NCBI GenBank assembly: GCA_024235795.1
Contig: JACKLR010000003.1
Span: 434,001-498,000 of the forward strand
From: Burkholderiales bacterium
GTDB lineage: Bacteria > Pseudomonadota > Gammaproteobacteria > Burkholderiales > Nitrosomonadaceae
DNA length: 64,000 bases
Reading direction: 5' to 3'
Shown here: positions 8,706 through 19,137 of the stretch, piece after piece
How the letters are laid out: each line of letters begins with the position of its first letter
Numbering within the stretch: the stretch's first letter is position 1
Notes under the pieces: generated by a model
Database searches by the model: none
What the model was told of the DNA's origin: nothing
Seen by the model: the letters and a program-made list of their open reading frames with translations, nothing else
Program-made: the position numbers and the translations under genes

Positions 8706-10721
8706 TTAAAGCACGCTCTTGACAGTTTTAACCACGTTGGCAACGGTAAACCCGAAGTGTTCAAACAATACATTTGCCGGTGCAGATTCACCAAATGTAT
8801 CTATGCTGACAACAGCGCCTTCCAACCCCACGTACTTGCGCCAATAGTCACCAACACCTGCTTCAATTGCTACGCGCACAACCCCCCGTGGCAAAACGCT
8901 GTCCCGGTATTCGCGGTCTTGCCGATCAAATACGCCGGTGCAAGGCATGGAGACCACTCTCGCTTGAATGCCTTCTTTGACTAATTCTGCTTGTGCCTGA
9001 ATGGCCAGATCAACTTCGGATCCTGTTGCAATCAATACCACTTGCGGCTTCCCATTTTCTGCTTCGGATAAGAGATAACCGCCTTTATCTATCAGCTTGA
9101 TTGTAGCTGCATCACGTTTTTGGAATGGCAGGTTCTGGCGACTGAAAATCAGGGTCGACGGACCCTCTGTCCGCTCAATAGAACGCGCCCAAGCTACGGT
9201 CGACTCAACCGTATCACACGGCCGCCAGACATCCATATTGGGAATCAAGCGTAATGTTGACGTTTGTTCAACCGGTTGATGCGTTGGTCCATCTTCTCCT
9301 AGACCGATGGAATCATGTGTAAATACAAACAGATTACGTATTTTCATCAGCGCTGCCATGCGTAATGCATTACGCGCATACTCCGAAAACATCAGAAACG
9401 TAGCGCCATATGGAATCAGGCCGCCGTGCAAAGACATGCCGTTCATCATGGCGCTCATGCCAAATTCTCGTACGCCGTAATACACATAATTACCACCTGT
9501 TTCACGGCTTACACCTTTAGAACCCGACCACAGCGTCAGATTTGAACCTGCCAGATCTGCTGAACCGCCAATCAATTCGGGCAGAATTGGCGCTAAACTT
9601 TCAATAGCATTCTGCGAGGCCTTACGGCTTGCAATAGTTTCTGCTTTACCATTAACTTCATTAATAACCGCCTCGACGTGGCTTGCCCAGCTAGCGGGCA
9701 ATTCACCCGCGATACGCCGCTTAAACTCAGCTGCTTCAGATGGATACTTGTTTGCATATTCGGTGAATTTTTCATTCCACTCACCTTCCAGCTGCTTACC
9801 TTTGTCCTTGGCGCTCCAAGCACTGTAGATTTCGTCCGGGATTTCAAATGGCGCATGATGCCAGCCGATATGTGGCCGTGCTGCAGCAATTTCAGCATCG
9901 CCCAATGCAGCGCCATGCACGGCATGTGTATTTGCCAGATTTGGAGAACCCAAACCAATAACCGTTTTGCAACATATCATGCTGGGTTTGTCGTTCACCC
10001 GCTTGGCTTCTTCAATGGCTGCTTCGATCGCAACCGGATCATGTCCATTCACATTGGGCACAACATGCCAGCCGTATGACTCAAACCGTTTGGGTGTATC
10101 ATCGGTAAACCAGCCTTCAACATGGCCATCGATTGAAATGCCATTGTCATCATAAAAGCAAATCAGTTTACCTAAACCGAGAGTGCCAGCAAGAGAACAG
10201 GCCTCGTGGGAAATACCTTCCATCAGGCAGCCATCACCCAGAAAAACATAGGTGTGGTGATTAACAATATCAAATCCTGGGCGATTGAATTCTGCGGCCA
10301 GCACTTTTTCAGCAACTGCCATTCCTACCGCGTTGGTAATTCCTTGACCCAGCGGGCCTGTCGTTGTTTCAACGCCGGGTGTATAACCGTATTCGGGATG
10401 CCCTGGCGTCTTGGAATGGAATTGACGGAATTTTTTAATCTCTTCCATTGGCAAATCGTAGCCTGTCAAATGCAAAAGCGCATAGATCAGCATTGATCCA
10501 TGACCATTTGACAGCACAAAACGATCCCGGTCGGGCCAGTTAGGATTATTAGGGTTATGCCGGAGATGATGTATCCATAATACCTCAGCGATTTCAGCCA
10601 TACCCATTGGCATGCCAGGATGACCGGAATTGGCCTTTTGTACGGCATCCATGGCCAGCGCCCTCACCGCACTGGTCAGATTCTTAAATACCGGCTCATC
10701 AAAATCTTTGAATGTATCCAT
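8706..10721 (-). CDS. tkt: Transketolase
   Basis: 671 residues, the standard length for a thiamine-diphosphate transketolase that moves two-carbon units between sugar phosphates. Seen motifs: ANSGHPGMPMGMA at the N-terminus, the ThDP-binding GDGCLMEGISHEA with a downstream DDN, GLGEDGPTHQPVEQ in the pyrimidine domain, and a C-terminal domain ending after FGESAP. It is the first gene of the minus-strand run tkt-gap-pgk-pyk-fba. A candidate sigma-70 promoter lies about 130 bases upstream at 10853-10881. Confidence 0.97.
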   Translation of the reverse strand: MDTFKDFDEPVFKNLTSAVRALAMDAVQKANSGHPGMPMGMAEIAEVLWIHHLRHNPNNPNWPDRDRFVLSNGHGSMLIYALLHLTGYDLPMEEIKKFRQFHSKTPGHPEYGYTPGVETTTGPLGQGITNAVGMAVAEKVLAAEFNRPGFDIVNHHTYVFLGDGCLMEGISHEACSLAGTLGLGKLICFYDDNGISIDGHVEGWFTDDTPKRFESYGWHVVPNVNGHDPVAIEAAIEEAKRVNDKPSMICCKTVIGLGSPNLANTHAVHGAALGDAEIAAARPHIGWHHAPFEIPDEIYSAWSAKDKGKQLEGEWNEKFTEYANKYPSEAAEFKRRIAGELPASWASHVEAVINEVNGKAETIASRKASQNAIESLAPILPELIGGSADLAGSNLTLWSGSKGVSRETGGNYVYYGVREFGMSAMMNGMSLHGGLIPYGATFLMFSEYARNALRMAALMKIRNLFVFTHDSIGLGEDGPTHQPVEQTSTLRLIPNMDVWRPCDTVESTVAWARSIERTEGPSTLIFSRQNLPFQKRDAATIKLIDKGGYLLSEAENGKPQVVLIATGSEVDLAIQAQAELVKEGIQARVVSMPCTGVFDRQDREYRDSVLPRGVVRVAIEAGVGDYWRKYVGLEGAVVSIDTFGESAPANVLFEHFGFTVANVVKTVKSVL

Positions 10722-11236
10722 TGATACTTACTCCCTTATCTTATCTTCTTTTTTATCTTATCTATAATTTTTTATTAAATTCTGGAATTCAAATTCCACA
10801 ACTCTCGATCTTTTTTCTTATTGAGCGCCATGCTTGGCAACCATAATCGAGTATTATCGCTTAAGTTTGCACTTGAGACAATAACAAAAAGCTTCAAATA
10901 ATGAATAAATTAACGCGTCATTTTCGCTGGAAGCCAGTGCTCTATTTATTTCTTTCAGATATTTAGACAAGCATGAGCTTGCAGCGATAAAAAACACAAT
11001 GTTCCATTTTTTAGTCACCACTCCGGACATGCATTAAAGCCAACAAAGCGAAGAACACCAGCAGCTATGATAATATAAACAAATATTATCAGCACCAATG
11101 ACGTACATTATCAGCGTAGGCGGTTCGCTTATTTTAACCAGAATGCATACTAGAAAAGAGTTTCCATCACAGAGAAAAGATCTCGTTTTATAAACAAAAC
11201 CGATCTGTTTGGAATTTGTTTAAGGCGAACAGCTTA
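10722..11236. other. 515-base intergenic region, no gene seen
   Basis: AT-rich stretch between tkt and the lapA-like gene. Apart from the promoter-like boxes at 10853-10881 I see no open frame with a ribosome site, no tRNA-like cloverleaf and no strong terminator. It separates the carbon cluster from the aroA-cmk-rpsA-ihfB-lapA run. Confidence 0.5.
10853..10881 (-). promoter_or_regulatory. Candidate sigma-70 promoter for tkt cluster
   Basis: On the minus strand TTGTCT and GATAAT are separated by exactly 17 bases, about 130 bases upstream of the tkt start. Spacing is ideal and both boxes are near consensus. Activity is inferred from sequence only. Confidence 0.4.
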
Positions 11237-11443
11237 TTATTTTTTAGCCGCTGATGTACGGGGTGCGGTTAAAATCGTGAGCAAAACCCCTAAACCAAAA
11301 AAAATCAGCAAAATGACACTTAATGGCAATTCCAGCGACTGGCCATGATAATAATAGAGCAATACCTTATCAGAATTGATTGCAGAAAAACAAACCAGAA
11401 CAATAAATATGATTAAGCGCAGCAGCCATGTTATTAGTTGCAT
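11237..11443 (-). CDS. LapA-like (DUF1049) small inner-membrane protein
   Basis: 68 residues with two hydrophobic segments (about 4-22 and 40-60) separated by a short polar loop containing NSDKVLLYYYHG and LPLS. This is the layout of LapA/DUF1049 lipopolysaccharide-assembly proteins. In betaproteobacteria such a gene commonly follows ihfB, as here (165 bases downstream on the same strand), often before lapB. No lapB is present here because the next gene on this strand is tkt. The role in LPS assembly is inferred from family and context. Confidence 0.75.
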   Translation of the reverse strand: MQLITWLLRLIIFIVLVCFSAINSDKVLLYYYHGQSLELPLSVILLIFFGLGVLLTILTAPRTSAAKK

Positions 11444-11608
11444 AATAGACTAAGCTCGTAAATTTTAAAAAGCTAGAATTTGATAATAATAAATTACTAC
11501 GTATGTTATGTATAAACAAGCGGGTGATTAAATATAAATTCGCAATTTAACATTCTAACCACCCACTTTGCCAACAAAAACTTAAACGTTTACACCACAC
11601 CAACAATA

Positions 11609-11893
11609 TTAATTCTTATAATCAACACGCTCTCTCATTTCCTTACCTGCTTTGAAATGTGGAACGTATTTAGCCGGAACATGTACCTTTTCGCCTGATT
11701 TAGGATTCCGCCCAATTCTCGGCGGCCTGTAATTCAGATCAAAACTTCCAAATCCGCGAATTTCAATTCGTTGACCTTCAGCCAAGCTAGTTGCCATTGC
11801 ATCAATGATCATTTTGACAGAAAGCTCAGCATCTTTTGCTACAAGCTGCGGGAAACGGGCAGCAAGCCGGGAAATCAGTTCAGATTTCGTCAT
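11609..11893 (-). CDS. ihfB: Integration host factor subunit beta
   Basis: 94-residue HU/IHF-family DNA-bending protein. It starts MTKSELISRLAARFPQL and has the signature region GFGSFDLNYRPPRIGRNPKSG spread over about residues 46-66, including the proline that intercalates into DNA. The IHF-beta identity is supported by the start sequence and by its position directly after rpsA (9 bases), the conserved rpsA-ihfB arrangement of proteobacteria. It acts in the nucleoid with IHF-alpha, which is not in the window. Confidence 0.94.
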   Translation of the reverse strand: MTKSELISRLAARFPQLVAKDAELSVKMIIDAMATSLAEGQRIEIRGFGSFDLNYRPPRIGRNPKSGEKVHVPAKYVPHFKAGKEMRERVDYKN

Positions 11894-11902
11894 GAATATT
11901 CC

Positions 11903-13612
11903 TTATTGCTCTGTATTTTTACTATCCATTTTAGCTTTAAGCAGTGCGCCTAGACTTGTTGTTCCTGCATTTGCCGGCGCCTTGATTTTTTGCATTGCAC
12001 TGGTTTCATCCGATTTATCTTTAGCCTTGATTGACAGATTGATTGCGCGATTCTTACGGTCAACATTGACAATCATCGCTTCGACTTTCTCGCCTTCCTT
12101 CAAATGAGTACGTATATCTTCAACTCTGTCACGTGAAATTTCAGATGCACGCAAATACCCATCGATTTCATCTGTCAATGCTATAACAGCACCTTTGGCA
12201 TCTATTGATTTTACACTCCCTTCAACAATGCTGTTTTTGTCATGCTCGGCAACAAAACTGTTAAAAGGATCGTCTTCTAGCTGCTTAATACCTAAAGAAA
12301 TGCGTTCGCGTTCCACATCGATGGAAAGTATAACCGCCTCAACTTCATCACCTTTTTTATAATTGCAAACTGCTTCTTCACCAGCCTGATTCCACGACAA
12401 ATCCGACAAATGAACCAAACCATCGATATTACCTGGCAATCCAATGAAAACACCAAAGTCAGTGATGGACTTAATTTGCCCTGTAACCTTATCGCCTTTC
12501 TCATGATTCATGGAAAATTCTTCCCATGGATTAACCTGGCATTGCTTCATACCCAGAGAAATACGGCGGCGTTCCTCGTCAATCTCGAGTATCATCACTT
12601 CAACTTCGTCACCAAGTTGAACAACTTTGGACGGATAAACGTTTTTGTTGGTCCAATCCATTTCGGAAACATGTACAAGCCCCTCGATACCCTGCTCTAT
12701 TTCTATAAAAGCACCGTAATCAGTCAAGTTGGTAACTTTACCAAACAGCCGTGTGCGCGGCGGATAACGTCGCGACAATCCAACCCATGGATCTTCTGTC
12801 AATTGCTTCATACCGAGCGAAACACGATTTTTCTCTTGATCGAATTTAAGTACTTTTGCGGTCACTTCGTCGCCGATATTAACGACCTCGGATGGATGTT
12901 TAACACGTCTCCAAGCTAAATCTGTGATATGCAACAAACCATCAATACCGCCCAAGTCAACAAATGCACCATAATCAGTAATATTTTTAACAATGCCATG
13001 CACAACAGAACCTTCTTCAAGGCTTGCCAACAGCGATTCACGATCTGCACCCTGGGTTTCTTCAAGCACAGCACGACGCGAAACGACTACATTATTTCGT
13101 TTACGGTCAAGCTTAATAACCTTGAACTCCATTTCCTTATTTTCATACGGCGTCGTGTCTTTTACAGGCCGTATATCTACCAATGAGCCGGGTAAAAAAG
13201 CGCGAATACCATTGATCATGGCCGTCAATCCACCTTTCACTTTGCCATTGACCATACCGGTTACAATTTTGCCACTTTCCATGGCTTCTTCGAGCTCATG
13301 CCAGGCAGTTAAACGCTTTGCTTTATCACGGGATAAGCGCGTTTCTCCATAACCATCCTCTAGCGTTTCTATCGCAACACTGACAAAGTCTCCCGGTTTT
13401 ACTTCAATTTCACCTCTATCGTTTTTAAATTCTTCAACGGGAATAAAGCTTTCCGATTTCAAACCGGCATTGACCACAACAATATTGTAATCAACACGAA
13501 CAACTTCAGCTGTTATGACTTCACCTGCGCGCATTTCTTGACGCGCAAGGCTTTCTTCAAACAGCTCGGCAAAACTTTCTGGGAACTTAGTTACGGTGGA
13601 AGCAGTAGTCAT
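11903..13612 (-). CDS. rpsA: 30S ribosomal protein S1
   Basis: 569 residues built of six S1 (OB-fold) repeats. The recurrent pattern (V.G.V..I...G.FV.L....GL.H.SD) is visible, with VHGIVKNITDYGAFVDLGG and LFGKVTNLTDYGAFIEIEQ as good examples. The protein binds mRNA and recruits it to the 30S subunit. The gene lies between cmk (110 bases upstream) and ihfB (9 bases downstream) on the minus strand. Length matches the six-domain form of Gram-negative bacteria. Confidence 0.97.
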   Translation of the reverse strand: MTTASTVTKFPESFAELFEESLARQEMRAGEVITAEVVRVDYNIVVVNAGLKSESFIPVEEFKNDRGEIEVKPGDFVSVAIETLEDGYGETRLSRDKAKRLTAWHELEEAMESGKIVTGMVNGKVKGGLTAMINGIRAFLPGSLVDIRPVKDTTPYENKEMEFKVIKLDRKRNNVVVSRRAVLEETQGADRESLLASLEEGSVVHGIVKNITDYGAFVDLGGIDGLLHITDLAWRRVKHPSEVVNIGDEVTAKVLKFDQEKNRVSLGMKQLTEDPWVGLSRRYPPRTRLFGKVTNLTDYGAFIEIEQGIEGLVHVSEMDWTNKNVYPSKVVQLGDEVEVMILEIDEERRRISLGMKQCQVNPWEEFSMNHEKGDKVTGQIKSITDFGVFIGLPGNIDGLVHLSDLSWNQAGEEAVCNYKKGDEVEAVILSIDVERERISLGIKQLEDDPFNSFVAEHDKNSIVEGSVKSIDAKGAVIALTDEIDGYLRASEISRDRVEDIRTHLKEGEKVEAMIVNVDRKNRAINLSIKAKDKSDETSAMQKIKAPANAGTTSLGALLKAKMDSKNTEQ

Positions 13613-13722
13613 TATAAAAAATACCTGAAATTTTCCTTCTTTAACAAGAAGAACGGGTTAGTTAAATAATTGTTTGAAAACACACTCGCTTCTTCTACCA
13701 CTTAAGAACAAACAGCATATTT

Positions 13723-14403
13723 TCAAACCCTCTCGCTTGTACAGCATTCTCTGTACCATTCAAGCACGCAATTTTGCGCCTGTAAAATAGAAAGCGAGGT
13801 TGTATCAAGCAACCTCGCATCCGAACTTTGCTGCAAAGGTGCAACACTACGTTTGCTATCCCGTTCATCACGTTTTTGGATACCCCTTTGCAATTCGACA
13901 ATACTAGCATTTATTCCTTTCTCTATCAACTGCTTATACCGCCTTTGCGCTCGTATCTCTGCACTGGCTGTAAGAAAAACCTTCAGCAACGCATCAGGAA
14001 ATATAACAGATCCCATATCACGGCCATCTGTTACCAATCCGGGCGGTTGCCGAAAAGCGCGTTGACGCACGATTAACGATTCCCTAACTCGTGGAAATGA
14101 AGCAAGTTTTGAAGCCATGACCCCACATTCCTCTGTACGTATTTTATCGGTAACCAACTTGTTTTCCAGGTAGATTTGATCGTTTTCAAAAAAAACGTCC
14201 AGAGTTGCAGCAATCTTTGCCAATTTATTTTCATCGGAAATATTAATATCAGCTTGCAATGCTTTTAACGCTACCAAGCGATACAACGCACCACTATCCA
14301 GATAATGAAACCCAAGCTTTTTTGCTACCAACTGCGCAATCGTCCCCTTACCGGACGCTGAAGGGCCGTCAATCGTAATGACCGGAATACTATTTATATC
14401 CAT
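13723..14403 (-). CDS. cmk: Cytidylate kinase
   Basis: 226 residues. Phosphorylates CMP and dCMP with ATP. The P-loop is IDGPSASGKGTIAQ (about 11-24), and the CMP-specific region contains TDGRDMGSVIFP in mid-protein. Length is normal for the family. It is 14 bases downstream of aroA, so the two are probably co-transcribed. The order aroA-cmk-rpsA-ihfB is a standard proteobacterial cluster. Confidence 0.95.
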   Translation of the reverse strand: MDINSIPVITIDGPSASGKGTIAQLVAKKLGFHYLDSGALYRLVALKALQADINISDENKLAKIAATLDVFFENDQIYLENKLVTDKIRTEECGVMASKLASFPRVRESLIVRQRAFRQPPGLVTDGRDMGSVIFPDALLKVFLTASAEIRAQRRYKQLIEKGINASIVELQRGIQKRDERDSKRSVAPLQQSSDARLLDTTSLSILQAQNCVLEWYRECCTSERV

Positions 14404-14417
14404 GATCCAAATATGCC

Positions 14418-15725
14418 TCAGTACTGGATAATCTTTTTAAATTGATCAAAATAATCTGGGAAAGTTTTGGATACACACCCTGGGTCATTGATGCGTACCG
14501 GCACTCCAAAAGCCACTAGAGAAAAGCACATCGCCATTCGATGATCATCATAGGTATCAATTGCAACTCCCGGTTCCAAGCCATTTTCTGGCGGCGTGAT
14601 ACTTAAATAATCAGCGCCTTCTTCAATATAAGCACCTAATTTTCTAAGCTCTTTGGACATGGCTGCAAGCCTGTCCGTTTCTTTTAAGCGCCAACTCGCT
14701 ATATTTCTAAGCGTAGTAACGCCGTTTGCAAACAATGCCATCACTGCAAGTGTCATAGCGGCATCCGGTATATGGTTACAGTCCAGATCGACTGCCCGCA
14801 ATGAATGGCAAGATGTACTAAAATGCGGACAAACCGATTCAATCCAGTGCTCGCTCATTCGGATATGCCCTCCCATCTGCTTAAGCGCATCAGCAAAACG
14901 CACATCACCTTGCACGCTTTCGCTACCAACGCCTTGTACGCGCACCGGACCACCACCAATAACACCAGCTGCCAGAAAATACGATGCCGATGAGGCATCA
15001 CCTTCGACCATGACATCACCCGGGCTGCAATAATATTGGCGTGCTGGCAGTGTAAATCGTTGCCATGATTCATGTTCAACAACGACACCAAACTTTCGCA
15101 TCTGCGCGAGCGTCAGCGCTATATAGGGTTGAGAAATTAATCTCCCCGATACCTCGATTACCGCTTTTTTACCCGTTATCGGTAACGCCATTAGCAGGCC
15201 GGTTAGAAATTGACTGGACACATCGCCTTTTACGGTAAGGTGAATATTGTCACAATTGAGTGAGGCTGGCTTAATTTCCAACGGCGGGTAACCCTGCTTT
15301 TCCAGATAGCTGACATTCGAGCCAATTTGATGTAATGCATCAACCAAGTCAGCTATAGGCCGTTCATGCATTCGTTCTACACCGAATATTTGAAAATGCC
15401 CTTCCATAAATGCCAAAACCGCAACCAACGGACGAAAAGCGGTGCCTGCATTACCCAGAAACAGATTTGCTTCTCTAATTTCGAACCGGCCTTCAACACC
15501 AATAATTTGGTAACTATTTTTCCCGGTTTGTGAAATAGCAACACCTAGCGTAGCCAAAGCCTTCAGCATATAGTCTGTATCATCTGAATCAAGCAAATCG
15601 TGAACATGTGTAACACCTTTTGCCAGTGCTGCTAGCAGTAGTATGCGATTAGAAATACTTTTGGACCCTGGTAGCTGAATTGTACCCTGCGCTTTTTTGA
15701 CAGCGGGCAAATCAAGCCATTTCAT
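14418..15725 (-). CDS. aroA: 3-phosphoshikimate 1-carboxyvinyltransferase (EPSP synthase)
   Basis: 435 residues. Condenses phosphoenolpyruvate with shikimate 3-phosphate in chorismate synthesis. Motifs seen: LPGSKSISNRILLLAALA at the N-terminus, the glyphosate/PEP-region LGNAGTAFRPL (about 89-99), and DDHRMAM near the C-terminus. The GNAGTA(F)RP form is that of class I enzymes. First gene of the minus-strand run with cmk. The AT-rich upstream region at 15726-16063 probably contains its promoter. Confidence 0.96.
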   Translation of the reverse strand: MKWLDLPAVKKAQGTIQLPGSKSISNRILLLAALAKGVTHVHDLLDSDDTDYMLKALATLGVAISQTGKNSYQIIGVEGRFEIREANLFLGNAGTAFRPLVAVLAFMEGHFQIFGVERMHERPIADLVDALHQIGSNVSYLEKQGYPPLEIKPASLNCDNIHLTVKGDVSSQFLTGLLMALPITGKKAVIEVSGRLISQPYIALTLAQMRKFGVVVEHESWQRFTLPARQYYCSPGDVMVEGDASSASYFLAAGVIGGGPVRVQGVGSESVQGDVRFADALKQMGGHIRMSEHWIESVCPHFSTSCHSLRAVDLDCNHIPDAAMTLAVMALFANGVTTLRNIASWRLKETDRLAAMSKELRKLGAYIEEGADYLSITPPENGLEPGVAIDTYDDHRMAMCFSLVAFGVPVRINDPGCVSKTFPDYFDQFKKIIQY

Positions 15726-16063
15726 AATATTTCATATGTTTGAGAAATGAATAATAACGCACACAACTTACACAAAATGTATGTTTAAAAATCAGTGAGC
15801 AGATAAATAAATTTTTGGTTGATTTTTTTAGACGGCAGCAATTAAATTACGCAGCATTGCGGAATAAAAATTTACCAATCTGTTTCGCTTAAGCGACTCT
15901 ATTATAGTATATTGATATAATCATCTATTTAAGAATACGTTATTATTTTAACACTTGTCTGCAAATCATGATTTCATGAGATAAAAACACATTAAATAAC
16001 AAATAAATTGCAGGTAATGCAGGCCTTCGTGCCATAACATCATTATATTTAAAGAGGATTAAC
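15726..16063. other. 338-base AT-rich divergent intergenic region
   Basis: Lies between the divergent aroA and the small membrane-protein gene. It is very AT-rich, with TATA-like stretches around 15905-15920, and presumably holds promoters for both genes. I could not assign a specific promoter pair with confidence, and I see no coding frame. Confidence 0.45.
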
Positions 16064-16318
16064 ATGTTTTACATGGAAGATGACGAAATTGCTTTAATGT
16101 TTGCGCTATTGATTATTCCAGCCATTATCTGGCTACAGATTTGGGTAAAAAAACGCCGGGAAAACCGTAGAAATGAGTTAGGTGAAGAAGAATTTGAAAA
16201 CACTGCACGCGCCTTTCTTTCCATTTTAATTGAAGGCACAGCTGTTATCGGCGGTCTAATCATGATCATCGTTTCATCAGGTGTCGTGATTAAATATATC
16301 ATTAAATTTTATACGTAA
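16064..16318 (+). CDS. Small two-helix membrane protein, unknown function
   Basis: 84 residues with a predicted membrane segment at about 9-24 (MFALLIIPAIIWLQIW), a charged middle (KKRRENRRNELGEEEFENTARA) and a second hydrophobic segment at about 60-80. AGAGGATT, 6 bases before the start, is a good ribosome site, which supports a real gene. It may resemble short DUF6249-type membrane proteins, but I do not recognise it firmly. It stands alone between aroA and the convergent topB. Confidence 0.7.
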   Translation: MFYMEDDEIALMFALLIIPAIIWLQIWVKKRRENRRNELGEEEFENTARAFLSILIEGTAVIGGLIMIIVSSGVVIKYIIKFYT

Positions 16319-16441
16319 TCTTCTCAGTCCGGTCAGCACAGAAACCCGGTATTCAACTGCACACAATGTCTTCGCCATTCAATATCGGGTTTTTCAGAAC
16401 AAACTGATAACTAACCGCCATAACATTCAGAGAACTGTTAC

Positions 16442-18964
16442 TTATGTCGCCTTAGTTTTCTTACTTGTCGTTTTTTCTTCAATTTGCTTTGTTTTTTTGG
16501 ATTCGACTTCTGCTGCTTTCTTGGTTTTTTTCTGCTCGAATTCAAATCCAATTTTACCATCCGTATTTCTTACAAGATACGCCGAAAAAGGTCTGCCTTT
16601 TTTAGAAATGAACTTTGTGAGCAAATCTGTTTTGCCCGTTTCGAGTAATTTTGCAACCTGTTCTTGTTCAATCGGTCTTTCCAGAATGATTTTCCCCATT
16701 TTGAAACTACATGAACGCGATGAACCAATTGCCTTCTCACAGGTATAGCTCAAGCCATGTTCATAAACGGAATGTTGACACAAAGGGCACTTACCCAAAG
16801 GCGTTTGATTTGAGAAATCAACGGGAACTTGATCTTCCTCATCGTTACCAAAATCAAACTTCAATTCGAAATCATCTGTGAGTTTGATATTGGCATTGAA
16901 TAATCGTCCCATTTTACTACGAAAACCTTGTAACGGACCGACTTCTTTTTGTGTAATGAGCGTCTCCATTTCTTCAACTTCAAACTGACGCCCCGCGAGT
17001 ATCTTCCACACAGCAAATTCACATTGCTGACACTTAAATTTTTTATACGTTTCATGCACAACCCCACCACATTTGGGACAAGGTGACTTCAGCGTGACAA
17101 AATCACCTGCAATCGTTTCACCGCGATGACTTTTTGCCTGTTCAACGATATGCCGTGTCATTTCAGCAATTTTTTCCATAAAAGCGCTGCGTTTCAATTC
17201 GCCTTTTTCGATCTGCCGCAACTGAAATTCCCAATTACCCGTCAATTCCGGCGAAATCAGTTCCGGAATTTTAAGTCCGCGCAGCAATGTAATTAATGAA
17301 AAAGCCTTTGCAGTTGGTTGCAGTTCACGACCTGCTCTTAACAGATAATTTTCTGAAACTAAGCCTTCAATAATAGCAGCACGAGTTGCTGGCGTACCCA
17401 GTCCTTTTGCACTCATAGCAGCACGCAACTCTTCATCTTCAACCAGCTTGCCAGCCCCTTCCATGGCCGAGAGCAGCGTTGCCTCATTGAATCGGGCTGG
17501 AGGACGTGTTTGATTAGCAATGATTTTAACTTCAGTTGTTGTCACAGGTTTACCGGAATCAACTGCAATCAGCGAAGCCCCATCCTCAGTGTTATTATGT
17601 GCTGCTTTGCCGTACACAAACTGCCACCCAGGGTTTACCATCACTTTCCCTTCAGTTTTAAACGGTTCATTTTCTACTCGGGTTATCCGTGTAGTTATCA
17701 GAAACTCTGCAGCAGGATAAAAAATGGCTATGAAACGTTTAGTCACCAAATCATAAAGTTTGGCTTCCGCTTCATTTAATTTCTTTGGATTAAGCAATGT
17801 TGGGATGATGGCGAAATGATCAGAAATCTTGGCATTATTAAAAATGCGTTTATTTGGTTTTATCCAGTCGGACACCAATACCGTTTTGGCAAACTCACCA
17901 TAAGCAGTGCTTTCGAGATTTTGCATAGTATCTTTTACCGTTGCCAAATAGTCTTCCGGCAAGGCACGTGAATCAGTACGCGGATAAGTCAACACCTTAT
18001 GTCTCTCATACAAAGCCTGCGCCAATCCGAGCGTTACCTTGGCTGAAAAACCAAATCGGCTATTAGCATCGCGCTGTAAACTGGTCAAATCATACAACAG
18101 CGGGCATGTTTCTTTAGAAGGCTTGCTCTCCTCGCTAACTTCGCCTGACTTTCCAGCACATTTATGTTGTATAGATTCAGCTTTTTCTCTATCCCAAATA
18201 CGCTCAGGCTTAAGATCTACATTTGTTTTGTCTTTTTTAAATGTTTCATCGAACCACTTGCCAATATAACTGCCATTCTCGGTGGAGAATTCACCCTGCA
18301 CCTCCCAATAATCCTTGGGCTTAAATTTTTTAATTTTTTCTTCACGCTCGACAAGAATCGCCAGCGTTGGTGTTTGCACACGCCCGACAGTCGTTTTATG
18401 AAATCCGCCTTCCTGAGAATTAAAGGCTGTCATAGCACGGGTACCATTAATACCGACCAACCAATCTGATTCCGAACGGCTTACAGCAGCTTCTGCCAGC
18501 GATTGAACCTCGGAATTGTTTAGAAGTTTTGCAAATCCTTCTCGAATCGCATCTGGCGTCATGGACTGCAACCAGAGACGCTTGACCGGTTTATTAGTAC
18601 CAGCATGGCGTATAATATAGTTGAATATTAATTCGCCTTCGCGCCCCGCATCGCATGCATTAATAATGGTGTCTATGTCTTTACGCTTGATAAGTTTTGT
18701 TAAAAGCTTCAGTCTTACCGCAGTTTTCTCTATTGGATGCAAATCAAAACGCGGTGGAATTACCGGAAGATTAGCAAAACTCCATTTGCCACGCTTAACC
18801 TCGTATTCTTCGGGTACGGCAAGTTCGAGTAAATGACCAATTGCCGATGTGACGATATATTCTTCGCTTTCAAAGAAATCCGTATGTTTTGTGAAATTAC
18901 CCAGTGCACGCGAAAGGTCCGCTGCAACAGAAGGTTTCTCTGCGATTATCAATGACTTACTCAT
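16442..18964 (-). CDS. topB: DNA topoisomerase III (type IA)
   Basis: 840 residues. Starts MSKSLIIAEKPSVAADLSRALG, the Toprim opening, with the acidic DAGREGE motif at about 105-111. The active-site tyrosine lies in LTYPRTDSRALPEDY, preceded by the LQRDANSRFGFSAK segment. C-terminal cysteine pairs (CPKCGGVV, KCQQCEF, CPLCQHS) form zinc-ribbon repeats, followed by a lysine-rich tail. It relaxes or decatenates single-strand passages during replication and repair. At 840 residues it is longer than Escherichia coli TopB (653) because of the zinc and basic tail, as in many betaproteobacterial TopB-like proteins. Downstream of dprA and smg on the same strand. Confidence 0.93.
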   Translation of the reverse strand: MSKSLIIAEKPSVAADLSRALGNFTKHTDFFESEEYIVTSAIGHLLELAVPEEYEVKRGKWSFANLPVIPPRFDLHPIEKTAVRLKLLTKLIKRKDIDTIINACDAGREGELIFNYIIRHAGTNKPVKRLWLQSMTPDAIREGFAKLLNNSEVQSLAEAAVSRSESDWLVGINGTRAMTAFNSQEGGFHKTTVGRVQTPTLAILVEREEKIKKFKPKDYWEVQGEFSTENGSYIGKWFDETFKKDKTNVDLKPERIWDREKAESIQHKCAGKSGEVSEESKPSKETCPLLYDLTSLQRDANSRFGFSAKVTLGLAQALYERHKVLTYPRTDSRALPEDYLATVKDTMQNLESTAYGEFAKTVLVSDWIKPNKRIFNNAKISDHFAIIPTLLNPKKLNEAEAKLYDLVTKRFIAIFYPAAEFLITTRITRVENEPFKTEGKVMVNPGWQFVYGKAAHNNTEDGASLIAVDSGKPVTTTEVKIIANQTRPPARFNEATLLSAMEGAGKLVEDEELRAAMSAKGLGTPATRAAIIEGLVSENYLLRAGRELQPTAKAFSLITLLRGLKIPELISPELTGNWEFQLRQIEKGELKRSAFMEKIAEMTRHIVEQAKSHRGETIAGDFVTLKSPCPKCGGVVHETYKKFKCQQCEFAVWKILAGRQFEVEEMETLITQKEVGPLQGFRSKMGRLFNANIKLTDDFELKFDFGNDEEDQVPVDFSNQTPLGKCPLCQHSVYEHGLSYTCEKAIGSSRSCSFKMGKIILERPIEQEQVAKLLETGKTDLLTKFISKKGRPFSAYLVRNTDGKIGFEFEQKKTKKAAEVESKKTKQIEEKTTSKKTKAT

Positions 18965-19137
18965 AACTTTTCTTCTAAGAAATGAGAATCGGTCACATCA
19001 TTAATCATAATGACGAGCGCTACTGACTTGAAATATACTGTTGGTAAAATAGACTTATTTCCTGGAATAGTTTTGAACACTTTCATTTCTGAAAAGAATG
19101 ATTTCAACTGAATAACAACCGACAAACAGGCAAGATG

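Noticed and set aside
9593..9958. 121-codon frame within tkt
   Set aside because: It lies on the same strand as tkt in a shifted frame, its residue pattern is a shadow of tkt codons, and it has no start signal.
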